64,000 bases of DNA from Escherichia sp. E1V33 (lineage in GTDB: Bacteria > Pseudomonadota > Gammaproteobacteria > Enterobacterales > Enterobacteriaceae): contig NZ_RHJI01000003.1 of assembly GCF_004211955.1 (NCBI RefSeq), positions 1-64,000 on the forward strand, written 5' to 3'. The notes beneath the pieces are model-generated. The model was not told the DNA's origin. It did no database searches and saw only the letters and a program-made list of their open reading frames with translations. This document shows positions 11,006-20,125 of this stretch, piece by piece. A program made the translations under genes and the position numbers. Each line of letters opens with the position of its first letter. The stretch's first letter is position 1.

Positions 11006-12377
11006 AGTCAGCTTCCTTGGCTATTTCCTCGGCGTCCGGTAACGTAATTTCTCCGGAGAGGAGTTTGGGGAGTAAGGTATCGCGGAGTTGTTCCAGTGAT
11101 TTATTTTGTCTGAGATTGTTATGCTTATAAGCAAATAACTCTCTGACATAATAGTGGAAGCATTTTATTAGGTTTTTGCTGCTGCTATAATCAATAGGAA
11201 TGATACACGGAGTAGATAGTACATCATCAGCATTAACTGCCGGATATGCTCCACCATCGGCTAAATGGGCCAGGCGTTCGATATTATCCTTAGACGTTGC
11301 ACAAATATAAATAAACGAACTAAAGTGTTCATGTTTTGGCGTTAATACTGCAAAACCGGTGCTCCCAGTCAGGCCCTCTTCAGCAATAAAGGCATATGAA
11401 CCATTTCCAGGCCTCACAGTTCCTACAATAGTGTCACCGTTTTTTAATATTCTACGGGCACGACTTGGCGCATCAGAAAATAAGAAATCTTCGGTTGAAT
11501 GAATAATGCCCCATTTTGTGTTTGCTAAATCAACATACTTTAATGATTCTGGAGCATTCTTCTTTGACCAGGAAGAGTTATTAAGTAATGCAAGATACGA
11601 TAAGTCCGTACAAAACCATCCAACAGGAATTTCTCCTAATTCACTGTCTTTCATCGCTGGCGGGAACAACTCTGCTATAGCTCTAAGTTCGGCATATTTT
11701 TCAGGATACTCTCGCTGAAATACAGCTAAAGAATCAGCATCTTTCCCAGAAATTGCTGTCATGGCAGCAAGTGTTGCATCTTCCTGAGAACCACCAACTT
11801 CCAGCGCCGCAAGCTTGGCTTTAACCGGTTCAAAATCTACAAACCAGCTTTTGAACAGGGCTTGTGCCATTTGTTCGAGAGTTTGGTTTATTCCATTGTT
11901 ATGGAATACTTTCTCTTCCTGTGATTCAATAAACTTACTTATACGATAAGCATCGTCAACCGATAAAACATCAACAGAAATATTACTAATCAGATCTCTA
12001 CTAACATTTGGAAAAGTTGAGCCTGTAGCCGCAGCCAGTAATTCAGGCAGACAGTCTTCTAATACTGCTTTAACATATGGGGTAGGATATCCGTTTCGTC
12101 CCCGTATTGCAGCAAGTCCTCGACCTATACAATATTTTCGGTCAGAATAGTTCATCTTCCCAGTTGTTGAACCACGAACACAAAATAAAATATCGCCTGG
12201 TAACGATGTTTTTTTTTCAAACGCAGTATGCTGCACCGGCAGGGGGTAGCGGTCGGTAAATTCAGTAGGCCCATTCAGTAAAGGTAATCCGATCCCCTCA
12301 TTATTAACCTCTTCACCTTTAGGTGATTGACCCATAATTATTTCTGCGATGTGTGAGAATTGGACCTTAAAACTCAT
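10998..12377 (-). CDS. hsdS: type I restriction-modification specificity subunit
   Basis: 459-residue HsdS that determines the bipartite recognition sequence. Two target recognition regions are seen: residues about 1-150, and 250-420, each ending in a conserved helical spacer (LEQMAQALFKSWFVDFEP around 165-185, and LEQLRDTLLPKLLSGEI at the C-terminus), the usual half-repeat layout. The two variable regions are AT-rich while the spacer is GC-richer, which fits exchange of recognition domains. It overlaps hsdM by 11 bases and the DUF4268 gene by 8. The recognition sequence cannot be deduced from sequence alone. Confidence 0.93.
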   Translation of the reverse strand: MSFKVQFSHIAEIIMGQSPKGEEVNNEGIGLPLLNGPTEFTDRYPLPVQHTAFEKKTSLPGDILFCVRGSTTGKMNYSDRKYCIGRGLAAIRGRNGYPTPYVKAVLEDCLPELLAAATGSTFPNVSRDLISNISVDVLSVDDAYRISKFIESQEEKVFHNNGINQTLEQMAQALFKSWFVDFEPVKAKLAALEVGGSQEDATLAAMTAISGKDADSLAVFQREYPEKYAELRAIAELFPPAMKDSELGEIPVGWFCTDLSYLALLNNSSWSKKNAPESLKYVDLANTKWGIIHSTEDFLFSDAPSRARRILKNGDTIVGTVRPGNGSYAFIAEEGLTGSTGFAVLTPKHEHFSSFIYICATSKDNIERLAHLADGGAYPAVNADDVLSTPCIIPIDYSSSKNLIKCFHYYVRELFAYKHNNLRQNKSLEQLRDTLLPKLLSGEITLPDAEEIAKEADYV

Positions 12378-14073
12378 AACCCAGCCCCCCTAAATTCACC
12401 TTAATCTGCGCTTCCAGTTTGGCGCTCTCTTCTAACTGGTCTTTGAGCTGTGCCGTCAGTCGCGTCATTTTTTCTGCAAATGGCTCATCATCTCCTGCCT
12501 GCTCGGCAGCACCGACATAGCGCCCAGGCGTCAGGACAAAATCATTTTTCTGAATATCTTCAAAGGTTGCAGAAAAACAGAAACCAGCTTCATCTTCATA
12601 GTCTTTATCCGCCTGCCAGGCATGGAAAGTATCGGCAATCTTTTTGATATCATCCGTTGAGAAATCACGTAGTACGCGGTCTTTCATAAAGCCAATATGA
12701 CGAGCGTCAATGAACAACACTTCACCTTTACGGTGCGCTTTTCCGTTACCGCCTGATTTATCTTTGGTCAGTAGCCAGATACAGGCCGGGATTTGGGTGT
12801 TGGTAAACAACTGTCCCGGTAAAGCCACCATACATTCCACCAGATCCGCCTCAATAATAGCCCGACGAATTTCCCCTTCACTATTGGTGTTAGAGCTCAT
12901 CGACCCATTCGCCAACAACAGCGCCATCGAACCTTTCGGTGCCAGGTGGTGGATCATGTGCTGCATCCAGGCAAAGTTGGCGTTACCCTGTGGCGGTGTA
13001 CCGTACTGCCAGCGCACGTCATCTTCCAGCTTCGCATTCCACCACTCTTTCATATTGAACGGCGGATTCGCCATAACAAAATCGGCACGTAAATCAGGAT
13101 GCTGATCGTTCAGGAACGTATCGGCGTTCTGTTTACCGAAGTTAAAATCAATACCGCGAATCACCATATTCATCGCAGCCAGACGCCAGGTGGTAGGATT
13201 TGATTCCTGCCCATACACGGAGATATTGCGTTTCTGCTCGGCGGCGTTGTAATGCTTTTCATCAGCATGTGCTTCGATAAAGCGATCGCTGGAAACAAAG
13301 AACCCACCAGACCCCATCGCCGGGTCATACACGCGGCCATTGTAGGGTTGGAGCATTTCAACAATCAGCGTAACGATGCTTTTCGGCGTGTAATACTGGC
13401 CGCCCTGTTTACCTTCCGCCAGTGCAAACTGACCAAGGAAGTATTCGTAAACGTGGCCGAGAATATCTTTGCTCTTCAAATTGAGCTTCACGCCATTGTA
13501 TTTGGGTTCGTTGAAACTGGTATCGGAGAAAACGTTAATCAGGCTGATTAGCAGGTCGTTACCAAGCTGATAGTGCCCGATACGGTTAAGGATGTTTTTC
13601 AGTTTCGGGTTGCTGTTTTCGATAGTATCCAGAGCGATATCAATCAGCTTCGATACTGACGTCATGACGATATCTTTGCCGCTATCGTCTTTCCCCAGAA
13701 CCGTCCCTACAGGCAGAGCAGCATTGGTTTTAAGCGTTTCCCAGCGAGCCAGTTTGGGTACCCAGAAGACGTTTTTCTCAGTGTAGTAATCCTGAACCTC
13801 CAGCTCTTCTGCGATCGCCTGCTGGTACGCCTCTTCTGTGTCGTAATCGTCACGAGACAGCGCGTAAATGTTGTCCGGGTTGGACTTGTCTTCAAACAGT
13901 CCTTTCAGTTCCTTCTGGCGGGCGTCAAAGGCATCTGAAACATACTTCAGAAAGATCAGTCCCAGCACCACATGCTTGTAGTTGGCCGCGTCCATATTGG
14001 CACGTAGCTTGTCTGCGGCTTTCCAGAACTTTGTATCCAGATCGTTAAGAAATTGCTGTTCAGCGTTGTCCAT
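12367..14073 (-). CDS. hsdM: type I restriction-modification methyltransferase subunit
   Basis: N6-adenine methylase subunit of the type I complex, 568 residues from the chosen start. The SAM-binding motif is DPAMGSGGFF and the catalytic motif is NPPF in FVMANPPFNMKEWW. The HsdM N-terminal helical domain is visible as FWKAADKLRANMD and LIFLKYVSDAF. I chose ATG at 14073 because GAGG lies 5 bases upstream and the protein then begins MDNAEQQFLNDLD, the usual HsdM N-terminus; the frame stays open to a TTG at 14142 without a good ribosome site. First gene of the minus-strand operon hsdM-hsdS-DUF4268-hsdR-NERD helicase, divergent from the TIR gene with about 210 bases between starts. Confidence 0.94.
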   Translation of the reverse strand: MDNAEQQFLNDLDTKFWKAADKLRANMDAANYKHVVLGLIFLKYVSDAFDARQKELKGLFEDKSNPDNIYALSRDDYDTEEAYQQAIAEELEVQDYYTEKNVFWVPKLARWETLKTNAALPVGTVLGKDDSGKDIVMTSVSKLIDIALDTIENSNPKLKNILNRIGHYQLGNDLLISLINVFSDTSFNEPKYNGVKLNLKSKDILGHVYEYFLGQFALAEGKQGGQYYTPKSIVTLIVEMLQPYNGRVYDPAMGSGGFFVSSDRFIEAHADEKHYNAAEQKRNISVYGQESNPTTWRLAAMNMVIRGIDFNFGKQNADTFLNDQHPDLRADFVMANPPFNMKEWWNAKLEDDVRWQYGTPPQGNANFAWMQHMIHHLAPKGSMALLLANGSMSSNTNSEGEIRRAIIEADLVECMVALPGQLFTNTQIPACIWLLTKDKSGGNGKAHRKGEVLFIDARHIGFMKDRVLRDFSTDDIKKIADTFHAWQADKDYEDEAGFCFSATFEDIQKNDFVLTPGRYVGAAEQAGDDEPFAEKMTRLTAQLKDQLEESAKLEAQIKVNLGGLGYEF

Positions 14074-14287
14074 CAAAACCTCAAAAAAATCATCTGTGCC
14101 TGGTTCGGTATCCAGGTTGCGTAAAATCAGGGGAGTTGCCAAGGATCATACCCTGACGTCAGAGCGATACCAAGATGAAGGGCTAGATTCCGCATCAATA
14201 ACTTGTGGCAAAAGGTAATTACTCTTTTACACTTATGGCGCAAAATGACGGTATTTCTTGTTTCTCTACCGGAGTCTTTTACGCCCT

Positions 14288-15259
14288 ATGACTACTCTCG
14301 TTTTTTCCTATTCTCATGCGGATGAAGCACAACGCAATGAGCTAGAGAAGCATTTGTCCCCGCTAAAGCGAATGGGGAAAATTACCACATGGCACGATCG
14401 CCGAATCGTTCCTGGGCAAGAGTTTGAACATCAGATTGACCACTATTTTTCGCAGGCAGATATTATCCTGTTGCTAATTAGCAGTGATTTCATCGCTTCT
14501 GATTATTGTTATCAGGTAGAGATGACCAACGCACTGGAGCGGCATAAAAAAGGCGAGGCGGTGGTCATTCCGGTGATTTTAAGAGAGTGTGCCTGGCATC
14601 AGTTGCCATTCGGCAGCATCATGGCAGCGACAATCGACGGTAAAGCCATAAGCAGGTTTGCCAGTCACGATGAGGGTTACGTTCAGGTCGCCGATGCTGT
14701 CTCCCGAGCCATTGCCAATTTGGAAGCGAAAAAGCCGCAGCAGATTGTGCACGCCCCAGCTCCGGCTAACCCAATGCTTCAGGTAACGGATACTGTCTTT
14801 ACACCGCGTTCGAGCAATCTTTCTCTGCCAAAGAGCTTTACTGACCTTGATAAAGATCGTGCCCGTCGCGAGGGTTTTGAGTATGTCGCTCGTTACTTTG
14901 CTAACTCTCTGGACGAACTCAAAAAGCGCCATGCAGGGCTAGACGTTGATTTCCACCGACCTGATAACGATTCCTTCACATGTGCCGTATATTTCAACGG
15001 TGGCAAGGTTGGTCAGTGCGGAATCTGGTGTGGCAGTCGTAATATGGGATTCGGGGATATCTGCTACAGTCAAAGCGGTATGACTCGCAATAGTTGCAAT
15101 GAAAGTCTTAGTGTTGCGGATAATGGGCAGACGCTTGGGTTCCGCACCTTGATGGGATTGGGCTACAGCAACTCAAGGGATTCGTTATTGACTAACGACG
15201 GTATGGCAGAGCATTTATGGGATATGTTCTTTAGCCCGATTCAACAGCGTAATCGATAA
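14288..15259 (+). CDS. TIR-domain protein, putative NADase effector
   Basis: 323 residues from ATG 14288 (a TTG at 14258 is open but has no good ribosome site; GGAG at 14271-14274 is rather far). Residues 1-140 form a TIR domain: LVFSYSHADE at the N-terminus, TWHDRRIVPGQEF, IILLLISSDFIASDYC and the catalytic-Glu segment YQVEM, then VVIPVILRECAW. Bacterial TIR domains commonly hydrolyse NAD+ in abortive defence. Residues about 180-323 are a separate domain I cannot name, with GGKVGQCGIWCGSRNMGFGD and GLGYSNSRD. It is transcribed divergently from hsdM and closes with a perfect hairpin, so it is its own unit. The C-terminal domain may sense the trigger; that is inference. Confidence 0.85.
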   Translation: MTTLVFSYSHADEAQRNELEKHLSPLKRMGKITTWHDRRIVPGQEFEHQIDHYFSQADIILLLISSDFIASDYCYQVEMTNALERHKKGEAVVIPVILRECAWHQLPFGSIMAATIDGKAISRFASHDEGYVQVADAVSRAIANLEAKKPQQIVHAPAPANPMLQVTDTVFTPRSSNLSLPKSFTDLDKDRARREGFEYVARYFANSLDELKKRHAGLDVDFHRPDNDSFTCAVYFNGGKVGQCGIWCGSRNMGFGDICYSQSGMTRNSCNESLSVADNGQTLGFRTLMGLGYSNSRDSLLTNDGMAEHLWDMFFSPIQQRNR

Positions 15260-15263
15260 ATGT

Positions 15264-15292
15264 AGTCCGTATCACCCAAACTGATACGGACT
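15264..15292 (+). terminator. hairpin after the TIR gene
   Basis: AGTCCGTATCA and TGATACGGACT form a perfect 11-bp stem around a 7-base CCCAAAC loop, only 5 bases after the TIR stop. There is no strong T-run, so it may be a weak or bidirectional terminator. Confidence 0.6.
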
Positions 15293-15446
15293 ATGCTGAT
15301 GATCAGCCAAAGCCCAACTCGGTTAAGGTAATTGCAGAATCCTATATTCTGACTCGGATAGCTACTCGTCGTATTTCTCGGTAATGTTATCTGCATGATA
15401 TAAAAATTGTTGGTGGTTCTATTGAACATGAAATACTGGTTTTAAT

Positions 15447-15653
15447 TTATTCTCGGGATTCATAAATACGACAATATAACCATTCTTCCAGATCGCTTTT
15501 TAACCAACGGGACGTTCTACCCAGCTTAATCGGCTTCGGGAATAAGCCATCCTGTATTAGTTTGTAAAACCATTTATCGCTCAGGCCAGTAAGCCGGGTA
15601 ATGAATTTCATGTCAATAAACTGATCGTCCAGTAAAGCAGGTTTAGTTAGCAT
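15447..15653 (-). CDS. alpA: AlpA-family phage-type regulator
   Basis: 68-residue MerR/AlpA-type helix-turn-helix protein. FITRLTGLSDKWFYKLIQDG is the winged-helix segment, followed by FPKPIKLGRTSRW and LEEWL, the standard AlpA signature. AlpA proteins in P4-like satellites and CP4 elements activate integrase/excision genes. No integrase is in the window, so its target may lie left of position 1 or have been lost. The start ATG at 15651-15653 gives a full-length family member. It sits 92 bases after the Gp2-like gene on the same strand and is probably co-transcribed with it. Confidence 0.9.
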   Translation of the reverse strand: MLTKPALLDDQFIDMKFITRLTGLSDKWFYKLIQDGLFPKPIKLGRTSRWLKSDLEEWLYCRIYESRE

Positions 15654-15745
15654 GTTGATGTGTCCCGGTAAGGTATATTAACCGGAGCGGTAGCAAACTA
15701 TTTTACTACCGGCTCCTCCACATCAACGGGTTGTCCTGTAAAAAA

Positions 15746-16324
15746 TTAGTACTGACGCGGTCTTCCACGATTACTTCTTAAAGGTATGTTGTTCTTGTCC
15801 ACATACACACCTATACCTTTTTGACTGTTTTTTGCCAGATAACTAATAATATATCTCAGGTTGTTTATATCTTCAGGATTGCGATGATCGACAACACGCT
15901 CAACGCTGGCAACAAACTCTCTTTTATTTCTGCAATGATGGAAATATCCCTCATTATCGGTACATGCTGCCCACTCATCTCCAATCATCCGAATTAACAT
16001 GTAAGGATTATTGTGTTTTTGTCCGTTCAGATAAAATACTGCATGGACATGTAGCCCTTTATCAGATGAGCATTCGATAACCCAGTAATAGCCGGTTATT
16101 GATTTGTTAGCTTTAATCTTATTAATTAGGTTGTGCATGTCTTTTGCCATTACATCGATACTCTGTTTTTGATATCGCACACTGTTCTTTCTCCAGCCGA
16201 AATCAATTCTTACAGCAAGTATTCGTGAGTAACGGTTAAACATCTCATCAAGATGCTCATTAATATCACTGATAATTAACGGGTGCATTTCGTAGTTAGG
16301 GTTTGCATTGTAGGTAGTTGTCAT
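15746..16324 (-). CDS. inovirus Gp2-like (YagK/YfjJ C-terminal type) protein
   Basis: 192 residues of the YfjJ/YagK C-terminal family, also called inovirus-type Gp2. Visible signature: SRILAVRIDFGW near the N-terminus, YYWVIECSSDKGLHVHAVFYL in the centre and RYIISYLAKNSQ toward the end. The HVHAVFYL segment recalls the paired His of rolling-circle initiators, so a replication-like role is possible, but no catalytic Tyr can be assigned. It is common next to AlpA in cryptic prophages and satellites. It is a free-standing version, shorter than YfjJ. ATG at 16324 follows a GAGGAT-type ribosome site (minus strand). Confidence 0.82.
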   Translation of the reverse strand: MTTTYNANPNYEMHPLIISDINEHLDEMFNRYSRILAVRIDFGWRKNSVRYQKQSIDVMAKDMHNLINKIKANKSITGYYWVIECSSDKGLHVHAVFYLNGQKHNNPYMLIRMIGDEWAACTDNEGYFHHCRNKREFVASVERVVDHRNPEDINNLRYIISYLAKNSQKGIGVYVDKNNIPLRSNRGRPRQY

Positions 16325-16886
16325 GATTTATCCTCTGTAGTGTTCAATAGACAGCGGTATCATGTTTTTTATCAGAAGATAGTTTCTTCAGAGATGAGTT
16401 TCATTCAAGCAGGATATATCTGGAATGGAGTAAGCAGGGTAAGGGAGAATACGTTAACACTTCTATAGATAATATTAAAAAACCTTAATTCGATTATCTC
16501 CACAGATTGTCCCCCCTTATCAGTCTTCTGACCGTTAAGTAAGGCATTAACTGCTCTTGCACCGCCTGCTTAATGACTCGTGCTTCTGCGCTAAAACCAT
16601 CCTGCTTCATGACAATGTCACCTGTAATCCCAGATGAAGGTTCTGTCTCGTATAAAAAGATTTTTTATGTGGCAATGCTCATTTTCTGCAAAGTGTAAAG
16701 TTCGATTTTTTAGCGTGATAAACCCTATGAAACTGCGTTGTATGCGCAAAAATTGATCAATTTTAATTGCTAAAAAATTACGATTTTATCAGTGTATTAT
16801 TAGTAATTAATTGACATTTTATCGCATGATTGGTTTAGTTGGTTTTGATAGTTTTAAGCCTTCTCGGGACGTGACAGGGGAACATA
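16325..16886. promoter_or_regulatory. AT-rich divergent control region
   Basis: 560 bases between the minus-strand Gp2-like gene and the long plus-strand operon. The right half (16680-16860) is very AT-rich and holds a perfect 16-base palindrome, AAAATTGATCAATTTT at 16749-16764, with many TTAATT/TAATTA tracts. This fits a regulated promoter and possible operator (or a replication-like region as in P4 satellites), but no specific -35/-10 pair stands out. No gene is seen here. Confidence 0.45.
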
Positions 16887-18029
16887 ATGACGTTGATGGA
16901 GTATGAGCGTTGCAGGAAGTACTATCAGTATGTGAGGTATCTGACTGAGCATCTCGATGTGGCTGTTGATATGGAAGTCGTCAATTCCTTCTGTTCACCG
17001 GTGCAGTACGTGCAATTAATTCATTTGAAATTAGATCAGTGTTTTGATAATTTATCTCAGAAAAGAAAAGCTATAAGTGAAATGAAGTCGTATGCCACAT
17101 TGCATATTGTGTCTGAAAAAAAATTCGACTGGATGAAATCAAACAGACGCGTTGCTTGTTTTTCGTGGTTTTGGATTTTTAGTAAACCTGGTTTAGAACT
17201 GAAAAAACTTAACTTAACAAATAATAATACTGCAGCATCTAATGCAATACCTTCATTCTTCACTGAGGAGATGTTGGGGCAGTATTCAAGCGATATAGAC
17301 TTTGAAGCATTAAAGAAACATCAGAGCAAAAAGTTAGATGAAAATAACGTTAAACCGAATGACAGGACATACATAAATGATGCGAGAGCGCCGGGTACGC
17401 ATGAGGTGAACACTATATCCCGCAGCGCAAATGGTATAAATTTCGAAAGGCTTACCCCTGTATATGACTCAAAAGAAAGTTATGTGCTGTCCTTGATGAA
17501 GGAAATTGATAGCTTTAGCTGCAGTGTAAATGAAAAAATTAAAATCATTAATGAACTCTATCATTCTTGGATAAATGTCTTTAATGAATTTCCTTTACCA
17601 TTTTCATGGATTGATCTGGATGAAGATGAAAATATCTACTGGTTATGGAATTATATGTATAAGAGCTATGTCGGTTGTGATGTACAGCCAGCCACCAGCA
17701 GGCAAATGAAGGATTTTGCTATTGCGACCTTTGACTGCTGGACTGGCTGGAATGCAGAACAGGCTGGTATTATGGATGTTAAGGATGGTGATTTTACGCC
17801 TGGCAGGGAGATGAGCAGGCAGGAGTTCCTCGTGCGGGCGCGCAATTCCTGGATACAAAAACGCCATCGGGATAAAAAATCCAAAGATAGTTCAGGTATT
17901 AAACTGACAGCGCAATCTAAAAAGAAATTAATGTCTTTGCATAAAGCCACTGGCATTGAGCCAAATGTATTACTTAAATCGTTTATTGATGAAGCATGGA
18001 AAAAAATGACATCCGATGGAAAGGAGTGA
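16887..18029 (+). CDS. hypothetical protein of a CP4/P4-type element
   Basis: 380 residues, not recognised. The start ATG is firm: AGGGGA lies 5 bases upstream. The N-terminal third is helical and basic; the middle is rich in Asn, Asp and Ser; there is a Trp-rich part (WIDLDEDENIYWLWNYMY, about 245-262). The last 60 residues, KRHRDKKSKDSS... then LMSLHKATGIEPNVLLKSFID, look like a basic linker plus a small helical DNA-binding-like segment. Low GC compared with the yfjP block that follows. As the first gene after the AT-rich control region it may be a regulator or replication-linked protein of the element; this is inferred from position only. Confidence 0.6.
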   Translation: MTLMEYERCRKYYQYVRYLTEHLDVAVDMEVVNSFCSPVQYVQLIHLKLDQCFDNLSQKRKAISEMKSYATLHIVSEKKFDWMKSNRRVACFSWFWIFSKPGLELKKLNLTNNNTAASNAIPSFFTEEMLGQYSSDIDFEALKKHQSKKLDENNVKPNDRTYINDARAPGTHEVNTISRSANGINFERLTPVYDSKESYVLSLMKEIDSFSCSVNEKIKIINELYHSWINVFNEFPLPFSWIDLDEDENIYWLWNYMYKSYVGCDVQPATSRQMKDFAIATFDCWTGWNAEQAGIMDVKDGDFTPGREMSRQEFLVRARNSWIQKRHRDKKSKDSSGIKLTAQSKKKLMSLHKATGIEPNVLLKSFIDEAWKKMTSDGKE

Positions 18030-18130
18030 TTAAAAATATTATAGATATATATCATCTCCATGAAGACTAATCAGTTAAGGCAGGGCCACGAGGTTCTGCC
18101 TAATTATTTTATTTCTCCGGAGATGCTTTT

Positions 18131-18994
18131 ATGCATAACTCAGATAATGTTCAAGCAATTCAACAAACACTGTCAGTTCTGCCTGATTGGGTATCGGAAC
18201 GTATTTTACAACACATAAATAACCTGACAAATTACGAGCCGGTTATAGGGATTATGGGCAAAACTGGAGCCGGTAAATCCAGTCTTTGCAATGCACTCTT
18301 TGCTGGGGAGATATCGCTGGTCAGTGATGTGGTCGCCTGTACGCGTGAGGCACTGCGCTTTCGTCTGCAGGTCGGTGAACGTCTGATGACAATCGTTGAT
18401 TTGCCCGGCGTGGGAGAAAGCAATGCCCGCGATGCCGAGTATGCTGCGCTGTACCGTGAACAACTACCCCGACTCGATCTTGTTCTGTGGCTGATTAAGG
18501 CTGATGACCGTGCTCTGGCGGTGGATGAACACTTTTATCATCAGGTAATTGGTGAGACTTACCGGCATAAGGTGCTGTTTGTTATCAGCCAGTCAGATAA
18601 GACTGAACCCACCAGCGGTAGTGGTCAACTGTCCACGGAGCAAAAGCAGAATATCAGCCGCAAAATCTGCCTGCTGCATGAACTGTTCCGGCCTGTACAT
18701 CCTGTGTGCGCCATTTCAGTTCGGGCTAAGTGGGGATTGCGGATGATGGCTGAGCGGATGATTAAGTGTCTACCGCGAGAGGCCAGTAGTCCCGTGGTGG
18801 CGCAACTGCAGACTCCCTTTCGCACAACAGCAGTCCAGGAAAAAGCGCGTAACGATTTTGGTGAAACCGTCGGGGCGGCGCTGGATGCGGTGAGTGCGCT
18901 GCCGCTGATACCTGCTCCGGTGCGGGCAGTCATACGCGCGGTGCGCGATACAGTGGTGTCGGTTGCCCGTACCGTCTGGAACTTCTTCTTCTGA
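18131..18994 (+). CDS. yfjP: YfjP/YeeP/YkfA-family GTPase
   Basis: 287 residues, the same length as E. coli YfjP and YkfA. An Era-like GTPase: P-loop GKTGAGKSSL (G1, about 44-53), VDLPGVGES (G3), SQSDKTE (G4-like). The C-terminus has an alanine-rich helix ending in a hydrophobic, Phe-rich tail (VWNFFF), which may touch membrane. Its function in CP4-type prophages is not settled. It opens the conserved yfjP-yfjQ-yfjR series. GGAG about 9 bases upstream supports ATG 18131, and an AGGCAG/CTGCCT hairpin at 18078-18101 precedes it. Several paralogues exist, so the symbol denotes the family. Confidence 0.88.
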   Translation: MHNSDNVQAIQQTLSVLPDWVSERILQHINNLTNYEPVIGIMGKTGAGKSSLCNALFAGEISLVSDVVACTREALRFRLQVGERLMTIVDLPGVGESNARDAEYAALYREQLPRLDLVLWLIKADDRALAVDEHFYHQVIGETYRHKVLFVISQSDKTEPTSGSGQLSTEQKQNISRKICLLHELFRPVHPVCAISVRAKWGLRMMAERMIKCLPREASSPVVAQLQTPFRTTAVQEKARNDFGETVGAALDAVSALPLIPAPVRAVIRAVRDTVVSVARTVWNFFF

Positions 18995-19021
18995 ATATTT
19001 AATCCTGCCAGTAGTTTCCCG

Positions 19022-19056
19022 AGCCCTGTCGCCTTCATGCGACGGGGCTTTCTTTT
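19022..19056 (+). terminator. rho-independent terminator/attenuator after yfjP
   Basis: AGCCCTGTCGC (19022-19032) pairs with GCGACGGGGCT (19039-19049), 11 bp with one G-T wobble, followed by TTCTTTT. It lies between yfjP and yfjQ, so it probably tunes expression of downstream genes. Confidence 0.75.
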
Positions 19057-19087
19057 ATTTGTTTTCCCCATGTTGAGGAGTCTGCTT

Positions 19088-19909
19088 ATGACCCGTCTGG
19101 CTTCGCGCTTTGGCGCTGCAAACATTATTCGTCGTGACCGTCCGTTAACCCGTGAAGAGCTGTTTCGCGTGGTACCCAGCGTATTCAGCGAGGACAAACA
19201 TGAATCCCGTAGTGAAAGATACACATATATACCCACCATCTCTTTGCTGGACAGCCTGCAGCAGGAGGGTTTCCAGCCGTTCTTTGCCTGTCAGACCCGT
19301 GTGCGGGACCCGGGTCGTCGTGAACATACGAAGCATATGCTGCGCCTGCGTCGGGAGGGGCAGATCACCGGTAAACAGGTGCCGGAAATTATTCTTCTTA
19401 ACTCTCATGATGGCACCAGCTCGTACCAGATGTTGCCGGGATTATTCAGAGCCGTGTGTCAGAACGGCCTCGTCTGCGGCGAATCGTTTGGCGAGGTGCG
19501 GGTGCCCCACAAAGGGGATGTGGTGAGTCAGGTGATTGAGGGGGCCTATGAGGTGCTGGGGATTTTCGACCGCGTGGAAGAAAAGCGGGATGCGATGCAT
19601 TCGTTGCTTTTACCCTCGCCTGCGCAGCAGGCACTGGCAAAAGCCGCGCTGACGTATCGCTTTGGTGAGGACCACCAGCCGGTTACTGAAGCGCAGATAC
19701 TCTCCCCGCGTCGCTGGCAGGATGAAAGCAATGACCTGTGGACTACCTATCAGCGGATTCAGGAAAACCTGATTAAAGGTGGGCTCAGTGGCCGTAATGC
19801 CAAAGGCGGACGGTCGCATACCCGTGCTGTGCGTGGCATCGACGGGGACGTGAAGCTTAACCGGGCACTGTGGGTGATGGCTGAAGCGATGCTCACGCAG
19901 CTGCAGTAG
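19088..19909 (+). CDS. yfjQ: DUF932 protein YfjQ/YafZ
   Basis: 273 residues from ATG 19088, exactly the YfjQ/YafZ length; GAGGAG is 7 bases upstream. DUF932 family, found in phages, plasmids and cryptic prophages; function unknown. Visible parts: LASRFGAANIIRRDRPLT at the N-terminus, NSHDGTSSYQMLPGLFR and CQNGLVCGE in the centre, and a basic RNAKGGRSHTRAVRGI segment before the C-terminal helix. The reading frame is open to 19037 but that start has no support. The gene is GC-rich, like its neighbours, and intact. Confidence 0.9.
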   Translation: MTRLASRFGAANIIRRDRPLTREELFRVVPSVFSEDKHESRSERYTYIPTISLLDSLQQEGFQPFFACQTRVRDPGRREHTKHMLRLRREGQITGKQVPEIILLNSHDGTSSYQMLPGLFRAVCQNGLVCGESFGEVRVPHKGDVVSQVIEGAYEVLGIFDRVEEKRDAMHSLLLPSPAQQALAKAALTYRFGEDHQPVTEAQILSPRRWQDESNDLWTTYQRIQENLIKGGLSGRNAKGGRSHTRAVRGIDGDVKLNRALWVMAEAMLTQLQ

Positions 19910-20125
19910 CTGCTTTATGTTACCACGTTGTTAATATCGGACATCACCTGTCCGCGTTGCGACGTGCTGGCGGTCCTCACTCCTCCGGGGATGCTCTGTA
20001 ACCCCCGCCACAGCTGACATTTGCAGAAATGAAAAATAGTTACTGTGGTGTCCATACCCTGACCTCGCCCCTCTTTAAAGTAATCACATCATTTTCAGTC
20101 AGTTAACTACCACGGAGAACTTCTC

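Noticed and set aside
18625-19239. A 204-residue minus-strand frame across yfjP and yfjQ
   Set aside because: It crosses a terminator and two conserved genes and has a composition typical of antisense.
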